This document shows, one piece after another, positions 50,241-63,928 of a stretch of 64,000 nucleotides of DNA; position 1 is the first letter of the stretch; every line of letters begins with the position of its first letter. This DNA comes from Unio delphinus (lineage: Eukaryota; Mollusca; Bivalvia; Unionida; Unionidae). The translations under genes and the position numbers were made by a program. Location: positions 643,501-707,500 of the forward strand of contig JAQISU010000247.1 of assembly GCA_029339505.1 (NCBI GenBank). Direction: 5' to 3'. Under the pieces are notes generated by a model. It saw nothing but the letters and a program-made list of their open reading frames with translations. It was not told the DNA's origin and made no database searches.

Positions 50241-51536
50241 AGGTAGTAATTTTGAACCAAACTATGTCTAGCATTTTCAGGTATTAATTTTGTATCAAAC
50301 TCCATCTATCATTTTTAGGTATTAATTTTGTATCAAACTCATTCTGCATTAAAGACTGGTTGTAAGAAAACATTAGCAATCTCTCAAATGGCTGAGAATC
50401 TGAGTGAATGTATGTTTTATTTTCCATTTGATCTTTTCACCACAATGCTTAATTTTCCATTTGATCTTTTCACAACAAGGCTTTATTTTCCATATGATCT
50501 ATTCACAACAAGGTTTAATTTTCCAATATATTACATTTTCACCAAACTGACAGATGCTTGGAATTGAGACAAAAGGGAATACTTAAAACCAAGGCCTATA
50601 ATAATGGACAGGCTGTGATCCGTAAATAAATTTTCATTTTCATGTTTAATGACAATTACAGCATTAAAGTATTTATAATTCTGACAACTGCCACATCAAT
50701 AATAAACATAATCTCATGATAACTGGAAAATTCCAGACTTTTGGTAATGTATTTCAGACATATTTCTTTGGTAATGATACAACACATCATTCATCATTAG
50801 AACACTATGTACAAATATTATGATAACTGGAATATGATACAAGGATACATCAATTTGACCTCATGTTGCCAAGGCATGACCTTTCTTAACTTTTAACTTT
50901 TTCAGCATTTAGGTCTAAATTCCTATCATTTCAATTCTGAAAATATGCCTATTACTAAAGTACTGAAATAATTGTAACTCCATAAAAATAAACTTTTCTG
51001 AAATAATCAGAACATTTTATTGCAGTTTTACAAGTAAACTGTTTAGTTTCTTTTGTTGTGTAAAGGTACATTTTAATATCTAGATTATAAACAATTGGAA
51101 ACAAAACCTAGCACATCTATGAGGTTTAAAATAAATATTTCCATGAAGGCATCTTAATGGCAACACAAATAATAAAAAAGGCAGGTTCCATTCTGTAACT
51201 TGCTGTTGGCTACAAGCAATGCAGTATAATAAACCACTCTTGGTATGATTATGTACTCTGGTACAGGTAAGGTAGTACAGTTAAGGTAGCTATAATGATT
51301 GTTAAGAAAGAGTTCTGAAAAGAAAAACTACATTACTCATGAAAAAGCCTTCATCAGCTTTTCATAATTGCATCGTTTTCAATTGCACAAAAGAGACTCT
51401 CCAGAAGAATGCAACAAGACCACACTAAAAAGAATGCTTACTAGAGATGTACACAATCTACAGAAAAATGTTAGTTTGGGATTTGTAAAAAAAATAACAC
51501 CCACACATACACATAATGAAAAGCAAAAAGGAACTG

Positions 51537-51562
51537 TATATATATATATATATATATATATC
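51537..51562. repeat. (AT)n microsatellite
   Basis: A short pure TA run. Confidence 0.95.
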
Positions 51563-51760
51563 CCAGAAAACGAATACATCTAACCATGTACATAATCAAG
51601 TATTCTCCACCATACAAGTTTGTTGGTTACTTAAAATTAAAATGAAGGTGAATCATTTGTACAGGAACAATATCAATGAGAATACATGTAACAATGATCA
51701 CACAAAATATTTACATGGAATATATGTAATATATTGCACAGCACCAACCACAGAGCTTAC

Positions 51761-51893
51761 CAGTTGTGTTGGGCGGGGCGGGGAAAATTTCTTGACCATT
51801 ACAATGGAGCCTAACACTTCCTAGCTACTCCCACAGCAGTAAAGGCAGCATTTTGAGATGCAAAAGATGGTGCAGCCACGGCAGCTGCAAGTG
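51761..51893 (-). CDS. msi: Candidate alternative Musashi exon with in-frame stop
   Basis: On the minus strand a pyrimidine-rich CTCTCCCCTAG ends at 51894 and the strong-looking donor GTAAGC begins at 51760, giving a 133-nt exon. Entered in phase 1 from 61877-61797, it reads ALAAAVAAPSFASQ, then NAAFTAVGVARKC and a TAG. The Ala/Val-rich start resembles the VAAAAVAAA stretch after the YGRG segment in vertebrate Musashi-2, which is why I take it seriously. Inclusion would replace the downstream linker, NSPGP and NGYH parts with about 27 residues. The stop lies 50 nt before the exon end, borderline for nonsense-mediated decay. It could be an alternative C-terminus, a poison exon, or chance. Confidence 0.5.
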
Positions 51894-51915
51894 CTAGGGG
51901 AGAGCATTGAGATGT

Positions 51916-52172
51916 CTTGAAATATCAATCACGTATTTTGTACCCATGAAGGTCATATAGTACAACAACGACTATCAATCATGCATTTCCTAACTGTGAA
52001 GGTCACATAGTACAATAATGACCAGCGATCATGTATTTCATATCCATGAAGGTCATATAATACAATAATGACTATCAATCACATATTTTGTAACCGTGAA
52101 GGTCATATAGTACAACAATGACTATCAATCACACATTCTGTAACCGTGAAGGTCATATAGTACAACAATGAC
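51916..52172. repeat. About 51-bp tandem repeat, five copies
   Basis: Units contain GAAGGTCATATAGTACAACA and ATGACTATCAATCA, followed by variants of TATTTTGTAACC. The array ends only about 20 bp from the 3' splice site of the candidate exon at 51893. Confidence 0.95.
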
Positions 52173-54194
52173 TATCCTGATACTACTCATCCAGTCAAAG
52201 AATGCAGAATGTTTCATTTGGAATTCCTACTCTCATCACTTATTCAAACAATCACATGACCAAATTGTTTTTGATCAGCACTTTTACTGTGTTTGTGGGA
52301 CCGGCTATCAAGAACTCTACTGTAAACAAGTTAACAAGCAGTCAACTTAAAATTTAAAAAATATTCATTTTTGTTCTGATTTTCTTGAAAGTTGTCAATA
52401 AGATACGAATAAACAACAATAATTTTAAAAATAAAGCAAATTTCAGGCTTGCACAAAATTGCATAAATTGGAAAGATATAGGTAAAACAACAAAAATATC
52501 TAGGGTACTAACATCCATGTTTTCACTATAACAGCCAATCAAATGCATGCTTGCAAACAACAAAAAAGCCAAAACCAGTAGGCAATGTTAGTTCTCAATT
52601 AAGAATAGAGACTAAAAAAAGTTTCATATGAAAGATCTTTATTTCATAAAAAAAGACTTAATTAAAATGATCACAATGAAACTGTTCCATTTATGCTTGA
52701 AATACATAATTGCTTTAAATAACTGGTCTTTTAGGGTCTTATATGAGTAGCGCACATTAAATAAGGTCCCTAGTCAAAGGGCTTGTATATCTTACCACTA
52801 TGCAGGTATCATACACATAAAATTGAATGGTTCTCCAAGCGATACATAACTTGACCTATAATAGCACTACAACCTGTTAACTGATGGCATCGGAATCAAC
52901 TATAAATAATAACAATATACACAATTCTGAATGGCCGTAACTACATGTAACATGATAAAATCTAGAAAAATGCTTACGGTAACAATGTGAAAATTCTTGG
53001 GATGCTGCAAAGAGAAGACATTTTTCTGTCCTGTTTTATATATATGTCAAATTTATAGACTAAAAGCTGTATACTATTTACAAACAGCTATCAAATTCTT
53101 AAAGGTCATTAAATAATGAACTTGTGAGAAAAAATATTAAGGTCAAACAAAATTTACTGCATTTATCTCTAAATTATACCAAATGCATGGTGTAAATTCT
53201 TACTTTATAGTAAACATTTTAGTACTCAAACCACAATTATTTTTATAATCACATTTTTCTTTGTTTTTTTTCCTCTAAATAAACAAAAACATGGGTGAAA
53301 GTTGGGAAAAATCGCAATACTTAAAGAAAGGATGGTGCCTAGGTACACTTGAGAGAACATGGTAAAAGGGGTGGAGGGGGGGGGACTAAAAACAGAAATT
53401 TTTACATTATTTTTATGCTTGTAAATTGTAAATAAGCAACCCAAAATTCTGATTTTTCAATATGAAACATGACTAAATATTATATAAATTCCACATTGTA
53501 AATTTTTAAGAAAAAAATGTGCTTTCTGTAACATAAAACAAAAAAAATTCATCAGAACAAACTACATAATTGCTAATAACGAAATCCTGGTATTTTTACA
53601 TTTATTTCAAAACATTAATCATCAAAATGGAAACCAACACTCGGAATGGATAACAAAAAAATATAATCAAATACTCTGAACTGATGTAAAGTAAATTAAT
53701 GAGTGATAAAATGAGTGCTTGGTATTTCATTTTTCATTCAGTAAAAATATGCAGAGATCCAAATGGTTATTTCTTTCTTTCTGTTCTAAATGACTGTGCA
53801 TCCTGGGTGTTCTCACCACGAAGGTCAATCAGTACGTATACATTGTACAAAGATACCGAAACACATTTCCCTCCCTACAAAACCAGCCGTCAAAACACAA
53901 AACCAGCCGTCAAAAGAACTAAGCAGTTAAACTTTCAAGTTTCAACTAAAAGGAATGTGCTTTTCTTGTAGCCATGGATACATATGTAACTATAATGAAT
54001 TGGAGAGAGAAACAAAATGCATTTATTTTTGCAAATGTAGCATGGGCAAAATTTCAACTGTCCTGACTAAAAACTATCAAGCCATTATAATGCAACAAAA
54101 TATTCATTAAAAAATATCTATCTATGAAGCAAAGGGAAGAAGGAGATAGACAAAACAATAGATTTATATACAGTTCTAGAGTTGGCTGAAGCAT

Positions 54195-54450
54195 GTTCTT
54201 GTGGTGGGGTTTAATGCCATTTTTCAGAACATGATAGGCTATTCATGGCGGCCAGTATGAATGGTGGAGGAAGAACCCAGGAAAATCCTGGAGGGAACCA
54301 CTGACCCACAAGAAGATACTGGCACTGCAGGCTTTCTCACGTAACCAAATTGACCAAATCTGAGACTTGAACCTATGCAGAATGAGGTGAGATGGCAGTG
54401 ATCTGCAACGGAGAGTGCTTTAGAACATGCGGCAACACGGGACCTTTGGC
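54195..54450 (-). mobile_element. Interspersed SINE-like repeat, family 2
   Basis: Matches the copy at 29617-29850 through CATTTTTCAGAACATGATAG, GGTGGAGGAAGAACCC, GCTTTCTCACGTA and GAGGTGAGATGGCAGTGATC. A B-box-like GGTTCAAGTC is present on the minus strand (54373-54364). Confidence 0.65.
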
Positions 54451-57400
54451 CAATGTGTCTGGCTCAAATAATTCAGCACCCTCTATATACTATCATTCCT
54501 GAGGCAAATGTATAAAACAAACAACAGTTGAATATTTCAATGGGACTATTCAGGTTTCTATAGAGGACACTGAATTATGTAGCGTATGAACTCGCCATTC
54601 AGCCGAACACATATGAGGATCTAAGAGTGAATTGAATACTATATTTAAACTTCTGTTTGCTCACTAAATAGTAAATTATCAGTTCAAAATTTAATATCCC
54701 TACGCATTTTTTTCCCTTCTCTCTACAAAACACTTTCCCACTAATTTAGTCCCCCAACCACCCCTTAAAAAAAGGGGAGAAAAAAAAAAAAGAGATTTGC
54801 ATGACTTGATTGACCTGTTTAGACATTCTAAAGATACAATTTCTGTTATATGACAAACTTTCACCCAAGAAAAAAAAAAAGATCAGCAAACTATAATAAT
54901 CCCAATTTTTCATCTTTCCAGCATGAGTTTCACATTGTTAACCAGTATTTAACAGCCCTATACAACTCTATATTGCAAACTGTCCAATAAATATTTGAAA
55001 TATTGAGGTAAAATTACACAGGAAAAATGTTGAACATCTGGTCTTGCAATCCTTTCAAAATAACATGTAAAACATGCAAGGAATGAAGCATACATGTCAT
55101 GTAATTATAAGTCATCTTAATCACAAAAATATATTCAAAATTTGGATGTAATTGGCCTTAAGCCATCACTCACAATTAACAACAGACATTATACGGCACA
55201 CTTTACTACTGCCTGTTCTCACAAGTCAGCTCCAAATGCAAACAGCATCGACCCTGTTCTGCCATAGCATACCACACCAGCAGATCAGGTTCCATATTGT
55301 TTGTTCTACCAATGACTCATAACAAACTGAATAGATCTGCAGGTGTATTATGGGCTGACAGATCCATGTCATTGCAGTTTACACGGACTTGACTTGTAAA
55401 TGAATAAAAATGGCAGTTATAATTTTATTCAGGACAGTAGAACTGAACACCTTGAAATTTTACTTAATGAATGTAGTAATATTATACATACATTAAATTA
55501 TAATCCTATTATAAGCAGGTTTAACCCCTCAACCCCAAAAACTTTTTTTTTAAAAACATACACATAACATTTTGATTGGTCAAAATATATTTTTTAAAAC
55601 AAGATTTCAAAATGTAATAAAGTTGTATAATGGAAGGGCATGATGATCCTAGCAATTGAAAGTTTTTTGCTTTAGAAATCTAAAAAAGATCCATTTTTAA
55701 TCGCATAATGCAGCGCTCGATGTATCTATTAAACTTTAGTCCACACAGGGATATTTGCTTGATAGTATTAGAGGCCATTTAAAATTTTCAGTGGCTAATC
55801 CATAATCATTTTCTATCCTTGTACAAATTGAAAGCATAATTCAGTTTTTTCAGGTGATCAATTAAAAGCAGAAGATGACAAAAAGTTTTAAATTATAGAG
55901 TAATTATACAAAAAAAAGCATAAATCTATTTTTAATAATAGATCTGAATCTCTTTTAAGGAATTGTAAACAGTTATCGTCTGCTTCAACCACCAGCTTAA
56001 AATGCACCATCTTGAGTGCTCAAAACCACCTTCCAATATATTCACAAGGCTCTTTTTAAAAAAAATTTACCTTGATTTTATTTGTTAATAATTTATTTTA
56101 ATAAAGCATGTAGTTATTTATGGTAGACCGACAGCTAAATTGTCCAGATTTGTCTCCATATAAGCATTTTTCTGGATCCAAACCATCATCTGAGGTCGAC
56201 AACACATGTTGCATCGATAAGTTTACAAAAAAAAAAAAAAAAAAGAGCAACTCCCACACAGCTCCACCCAAAAGTTGTAGTGGGGGTGGGTGGGTTGCTA
56301 TTTTCTTATCATTTAATTGTCTGGCATCTGATAGTCCTTATAAAATGATTTTTCTGCAGCTTCTTAGCATTGTGTTTGGTCAATCATCCCCAGTAACATG
56401 AAAATCATCTTCTGTGTCCATCGGCCTAATGTTATGTACATAAACAGAACGTTAAACCCGTGTTCATTTGACAATCACTGAATAACGACAATAAGTTGTT
56501 TTAAGCAGCTCTAGATATGTAAGGTATTCAACTTGTTTTTAAAAAAAATTCCATACCAAATTAACACGTATAAGAGGACGTTTACTGACTGAATAAATTC
56601 CACAAAAATGTAATTTAAAGTTACCATAAATCCTCAAAAATGTAATTTAAAGTTACCATAAATCCTCAAAGGAATTGTTTCTATACTGACTGAGAATTTT
56701 CAGGAATCCATGACAAGATTCTTCCTGTGACGAGTATGGAATGAAATTTCTCACCAACAGCCAAGAGTTAAAACATTGCAATCATTTCACTCATACAAAC
56801 CATAACGAGTATGCATAGTGAACTTTTTGGAATATAGAAACATTAAGAAATGTCTTAAAAATGCCATATTAGCAATTCAAACCACAAGTCTATTTCATTG
56901 TTGTGCTTCTGCCATGTACATCTGTCCCAAATGGTCCACAATGACGGTTAAATAACAATGAATTTATTGAAGCAAAAAGGATTTGTGAATGGTCATCAAT
57001 ATTGCATATAATAAACAGGAATAGGAATAAAATCATCATAATAAAAACACATCATATACTTAGCTAAATTTAGAACTACATTTAATATACACAGGCATTC
57101 AAATGTGTCTAGAAAAGTGTTGAGTATGGCAGGGTCAGAGGAACAAATACCTTCCCTTCATATCAATCACTTTACTGCAGAATACAAAATCCATCAATGA
57201 CACACTGACTCCAATTCCTAAAAGTTCTCATTTTCTTGCTTGGATCCAATTACATAAAAAAGGTTAAAACAAAGCAAAAGGTCTTATATAGGTCAAAACA
57301 ACATAATTTAGACATTTTTACACTTTCACATCTCAATCCTAAAACAGCTTAAATAGGTTTTAAAAAAACAACCTGGAAATGAATAAACTCATAACTTACA

Positions 57401-57735
57401 TAGAACATTTTAACTCAACATACATCTTTTATGCTAAGTACAAATTTCATATAAACAATAAAAACGGACATAAATGGGTTAGAATCCTATGTCAAAACAT
57501 GTGTAACATGTACTTAATGACACTTGTGTCTGATCTCACATTACCTAAAAAGATGCATCATGAAATATCATGTATTTGTCAAAGTCACATGTTCCTGTAA
57601 ATATATTACTTATAATAAGTTTGGAACAAATTCTCTTGCAATTCATATAAATTTAACTATTGTTCATATACCATCCCCTTTTCTGAGAATATTCATGCAA
57701 ATGGAACAGGTCAGTTCACTGCTACAAATACAAAG

Positions 57736-58213
57736 TTGTACACTGACATAGAAATTTACGACTATTTAACAATCATCTCTAGTTGGGACTGACATAGAAA
57801 TTTACGACTATTTAACAATCATCTCTAGTTGGGACTGACATAGAAATTCACGACTATTTAACAATCATCTCTAGTTGGGACTGACATAGAAATTTATGAC
57901 TATTTAACAGTCATCTCTAGTTGGGACAGTCAATAGAAATTTAATACTATTTAACAATCATCTCTAGTTGGGACTGACAGAAATTTACGACTATTTAACA
58001 GTCATCTCTAGTTGGGACAGTCAATAGAAATTTACAACTATTTAACAGTCATCTCTAGTTGGGACAGTCAATAGAAATTTACGACTATTTAACAGTCATC
58101 TCTAGTTGGGACAGTCAATATAAATTTATGACTATTTAACAGTCATCACTAGTTGGGACTGACATAGAAATTTACGACTATTTAACAGCCATCTCTAGTT
58201 GGGACAGTCATGT
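57736..58213. repeat. About 47-bp minisatellite, ten copies
   Basis: Units contain ATAGAAATTTACGACTATTT and AACAATCATCTCTAGTTGGG. Two sub-types occur, with GACTGACATAG or GACAGTCAATAG at the start, intermixed along the array. Confidence 0.95.
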
Positions 58214-61200
58214 AAAAGACATGAAAATATCAGTGACAAACTGGTCACTCAGTCATCACATACACGATATCCTGAATAATGACAGCACACGATGTTGCGG
58301 AAATTCCACAGCATTTAACACAAATCATCACAATGTTAAGTTAATAGATTGGAAAATTTTTAAAAACTCGAGCCACTTTGAGAAGAAGAAAACATTTTAA
58401 AGTGTTTATTTAAAATTGTATACAGGCACCATTACCAGAAAACCGACACCTAGAGGCTATCCCAAAAAAAAAAAAAAACAACTTTATAGAATCCAGCCTA
58501 TCATTAAGCCAAAAGGTTTTAACAAAACTTGAGGTAGTTTAGTGTAGTGTATTTTGCAAATACTTTATCGTATAAGAGTTGTCATGAAATTTATATGAAC
58601 ACTTTTAACAGGCAATTCTATCACTACTATCTATTACATTTAGCTTGTAGCAACTGTTCAAAAAGATCATCTCTTCAACATATAAAAAAAACTTATCATT
58701 AACAAATCTGTCAGGCCGGTATATAATAAGTACATGGTAGAATATAAATACATGCCATTAACAGTATTTCAAGCCAACAAAGCTTGCATATACAAATGCA
58801 CCATTAAAACCATGTTATCATATCACAGTATTTTCAATTTCACAGTTTGATGTTTACCTCATCTTTAATTTAAAAAGCAACACCACTCTGATGTTCCTGA
58901 AGTACTACATTACATAAAACTCAAAATGACCCTTACTGAATAAAAACATTTTTTTTAAACTTACATTACTAACGTGTCATTACTGTGATGCACAAATTTT
59001 TCTAATGAAAAAGGAATCAAGGTTTCTTTGTTATTACTGTAGTGCAAATTTAACATAATATGCTGAATCCTTCCTTATTCTAAAAAGTCTTTACTAATCT
59101 AACAGATGAGGTCAAATGTGCAAAGCAAGATCCATAAAAGCTACACCTTTATTAAGGTTAACCAAATATCATGAACAGTGTTGATTGTAATATCCATGAC
59201 ATTGTTTTTAAACCTTGACAATGTCCATCAAAATTGCAGGCACCAAAGACAAAGAAAAATAACAGCACTTAATACCCTAGTAGTGGCAAAAAGAATTAGA
59301 AAAAAAAAACAGAAGAGAAAACCTTAATTTAGATACCTTTACTTTGTCATCCTCACTGCACTATCATCTTTCTTAGACACTTGTATCATTGTGATTTATC
59401 AAGTACTCAACAAAAAATTAACCCAAAAAAATCTTACACCTGGAAAGTGTTTCACTATTCTGAAATTGCTCTCATGAAACGATATTTTTCACTCATTATC
59501 ATCCAACAATTATCACTAATAATTCATTGATTAAATGCCAAATTGTATTGAAACAAGATTTCCCTCTTCAAATTGGTACATTTTGTTATTAATTCTACCT
59601 GATAAATACAATACACCAGCAGCCATCATTGAATTTGCATTGCAACTTGGCCAAGTACCACAAACCTTGAATCAAAATGATTCACAAAAATATTGTTTTA
59701 AAATGGAAATTACGTGACATCTTAAAATTTATTTAATTATTCTGCCTATTGCTAGGGTGAATATAGAAATGGACAGACATGCACTAAAGAACAGCAAACA
59801 AAATTGATTCTGATAAAAGTGACATTAAATTTTTCACCAATTATTTAAAAAAAAACATTTATTCTTTCAAACTGAATCTTCATTTCTCTTCAATTAGTTT
59901 GTGTATTAATTTACCATTAAAATGATCAAAGGATTTCGTCAGGAATTATAATTTCTTAAAGCATGAATTGAGCACAGACTTGTACAACAATGACAGGGTC
60001 AGTACCATTAATTTCAGATTTATTAGGAATTTTAACAGCTTCTGAGAATTACATCAAAGGTTATCAAAATGTAACTATGAAATGAACATCATTATGATTT
60101 TCATAAATAAATTTTCAAAAAGCCATTTCATATATATGTCTTAATTTTTCTTTTTGTTTTCAGGTCAATGAAGCACTTTTAACAACAGAGTGAATTACTA
60201 TATATATACTTGCATTTAAGCCGGTTCCAACTTTAAACACTGTTGCAGTTTGGCAAAGATCTGACATCACATAATGTGATTGCAGACTTGGGTCAATGCA
60301 GTTTATTTGGAGTAATCAGCAAAACAAATGCAAATGAGGCAGACTCATAAGCAAGTATATATGGTAATATTAACATTTTTTTTTTGTTGTCATAATATAG
60401 ATTCAATGAACATTATGTCCCAAGTATGCTGTAAATTTGGCTTGCAATGCATCCTTCCCTCTGTATTTCAGATCAAGTAGAAAATCACTCAGAATCAAAG
60501 GAAATCATTGTGACTCGTCAAAGCTCCTTATTTAGAAGCTGTTTCTCCCTATGAATGAAGCTTATAGTTAAAATGAAGTTACAATAAATTTGTAAGTAAA
60601 AATAGTTTCCATCAGAATTCCTTTCTGACAATGCATTTTCCAAACTCTCACTGGATCAAGAATTACAATCCATATTTTTTCATCCAGTTTGTTTCTTACG
60701 TTCTTCCAAGAGATAATAATCCAGAATTACTCCTGATGTTCCCAGGATGTTTTCATTTGTCATTATCTCTTTAAATGTCTTGGCCTGAAGAGCAGAGCTG
60801 AAAACCCACCATATAACAATCAAACAATCTGTTAGAACAGAATCATTTTGATTGGAAACTAATCTGTAACATACATCTAATTGCTTTTTCAAAACTTATG
60901 ACATAATATCTAACTGGAGTACTTAAAAATGTTCCTTTAAACATCATCCAATCAAAAATGATTGCTCAAATTTTGAGCATGTCTGGACAGTTATTTCCCC
61001 AAATGGTCTAGTTTCAAGAAACGAGTATAACAACAACAGCATTCTCTATGTTAATAAATACATAATACTTGGTGCAATTAAGGAGCTTTCCCACTGTTGT
61101 TTGGAATCAAACTCCAGTAAAAAGAAATCTATGATTATTGTGCGTTTCTTTTGTTACAAATCTGTAATTGGAAAATTTGTTCAGTCAAGGTCAATTTTTG

Positions 61201-61796
61201 TGCAAGATATTCAAATATGCAATAATTTTCTTTGAGCTTTAAATAAAGAAAGCAAATTCTTTTTTTTAACTGCAATTACGACCACAAAAAACTAAAATCC
61301 AAGAATTATATTTTTATAAAAATCAAATAACAGTAAAATCTTCAGCAATATTGAAGCTGTAACTTCCCAACGAGAACTGGGCATGAAGTACACAGAAGAC
61401 AACGTATGGGAAGCAGACATAATGGTGAAGGTTACTGGTACATGTAAAACACAATGTCATAGATACATACATTTAATCTTAAATAAATAAATAACCACAT
61501 ATTTATACCAAAACAACTGTACAACATGAAAATGAAATGGTCACTCTTCCATTCGTTCGGTGTTTCTCCAGGTCTTTTATATTTTGCCTATAAATAGGTT
61601 GTGCCATCAGTGATATATTCCAGTGATGATTTGTGATTATATACATAATGAATATTCATAGATCTCTGCAATCAAATTGGCAGACAGAGGTACAGAAGGT
61701 CAGAGTTCAAGAGTTCAAAGTACATCCACTGAGGCAAGGCAAGAAGAGGTGAAGTTTAGAATGGATACCAATGGCCTAAATCTAAGAGCTCCATAC

Positions 61797-61877
61797 CTGG
61801 ATAGTAGTAACCAGCTGGCGCAAAGGCTGGCAGACCTCGGCCATAAGCATACGCTGGAATCCCTGTTGGAAGAATGC
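61797..61877 (-). CDS. msi: Musashi coding exon with YGRG...FAP motif
   Basis: An 81-nt exon on the minus strand between TTTACCCTTTCAG (ending 61878) and the donor CAG/GTATGG (exon end 61797). In phase 1 it reads ILPTGIPAYAYGRGLPAF followed by APAGYYYP, with one base left for the next exon. YGRG-x-P-x-FAP and the following aromatic run correspond to the YGRGYPGFAPSYGYQFPG stretch in vertebrate Musashi-2 as I recall it. Phase 1-1 and a length divisible by three make it skippable without frameshift. Upstream exons encoding the two RRMs must lie beyond 64000; none was found between here and the edge. Confidence 0.88.
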
Positions 61878-63893
61878 CTGAAAGGGTAAACATGGAAATA
61901 TTTTGTACCATGGTAATATTTTATAAAACAATTTTGAAATGTATGTAATACATGAAAAATGTCAGTAGATGAAGTGGTTGCATGTAAAGGGATTGGATAA
62001 AATATGGACATAAAAACTGATACCATCAAGACAAATGTTTTTGCAAGAATGTTAAACTGCTGATGTTCAATGTGGTGTAACATGAATATCAGCATAGTTG
62101 CTTTTAATTTCCAAAAATATACATACTGTTACAAAGAAAAGTCCAGATGTTGCAAAATATTATCTTGTCCATTTTTGCTAGATCTGCAAATATTGTTTGT
62201 TTTCACCAAATCCATCAAAACATTAATGCATCTGATATTGGACACAAAATATTTTTATCCAGATTTTAACTTTGGCACATTACACACTGTAAAAGATGCT
62301 TACATAAGGAATATGAAAATATTTTATTTTTTTCTTCTCTAAATATGATGCACTCAAATTCAAATACCATTTCAATTCAAGTCCAAGGAGATCTACTTCC
62401 ATTTTAGAAACAAACAGCAGAGTCATTAATTTAAGCAAACCAATTTTAAACATAAATTAGTCATTTCTTATGTACCAAAGAGATGGTTATTGGGTTGTTT
62501 CCTCCTTGTTTGTAGCATACAACAATTTTGCTGCACATTTTTTCCTATCAGTCAGAGAATAACAATGAATTCATGTTCAACAGCTGCAAATTGCAGCAAC
62601 TGTTATATGGAAGAAAAGTCAAAGGATAAATCTTAAAGCATTTCAATAAAATTTTCTGAATATTTACTAGAATGATACCTTGTCTGATACGCCAAACCCA
62701 TGTTTCTTTATGAATATATTACGCTCTATCCCTTACCTTGTCAAGACGGATATACAGAATATTCTACAGCATCTTTGACTAGAACTTGGCAAATGAAAAA
62801 ATACAAGCTTCTCAAATTCCAACCATACTCATTTATTCTTTGAGGAAAAATTTATCTTTTTGAAAAAAAAAAAAAAAGTAAAATGTACAAACTTAATAAA
62901 TGCAAATGCTTTTTTTTTTGGCATTGGTTCTAGCTAAAAATAGCACAATACAGTCCCGTATATACTTGATAATAAATCTGTTCCAACTGCAAATAACACG
63001 GATCCCGAGTTACCATTGCAACGATGGCAGATTGGAGTCTATCTTGTTTGTTCAATAATAACAAAGTACAGATCGGCCATCATATTATGCAGAAGCAGCT
63101 TTGAGTAAGAAGCAAGTATATATCTTTGTCTTAAAATAAAGGTTTATTTTGTTTTTAGAAAATTTACGATTTACCAGTTATTTTCTGTTGTCCTAGCAAA
63201 ATGGAAACTAATTTATTTAAATTCCATCACTTCACTGGAAGCTTTCTTATCTGACAAATAAATAGGAGACATTTATGCAATAAAATATATTTTCCTATCA
63301 GCCAACTTTAACCGAGCTTCGGAATGTACTCCAATTAATCAAGCTTAAAGAGCACATATATATGCATACATTTCTGTGGCCTCTCCCAAGTCGATTTTCT
63401 TGCTTTCAAAGAAAGATCTAACCAGAGTGGTTTCCATAGCTACCAAATTGGTAAATCTGACAGAAAAATTGATTTGGACAGTGATAACAAAATTGGTGTA
63501 CTGTGCTACAGCCCACAATAAATAGATATGACATGGAAATGGGCATTCAAGCCAAACAATGGAGACAAATTATATGAAAGAAAAGTGTTAAGCTCAAGTC
63601 ATGTTACATAACACAGTAAATTAAGGAAAATCTTGCCATGGCCAGTGAAACCATTTCTGATTCAAATTTACATGAAAATTAAAAACTCTAGTGTGTGTTT
63701 CTGTGTATGTATGCATGTATGTCTCTGTGTGTGTTTAAGTATGTATGTATGTATGTATGTATGTATGTATGTATGTATGTATGTATGTATGTATGTATGT
63801 ATGTATGTGTGTATGTATGTATGTGTGTGTGTGTATGTATGTGTGTGTGTGTGTATGTATGTGTATGTATGTGTGTGTGTGTGTATGTATGTA

Positions 63894-63928
<35 letters not shown>

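Larger units (their letters stand above)
46053..61796. other. 15.7-kb Musashi intron
   Basis: Bounded by the exons at 61877-61797 and 46052-45855. It contains minisatellites at 46953-47396, 50033-50240, 51916-52172 and 57736-58213, a family-2 SINE-like repeat and the candidate alternative exon at 51893-51761. The stretches 47.4-50.0, 52.2-54.2, 54.5-57.7 and 58.2-61.8 kb show no other supportable feature. Confidence 0.6.
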
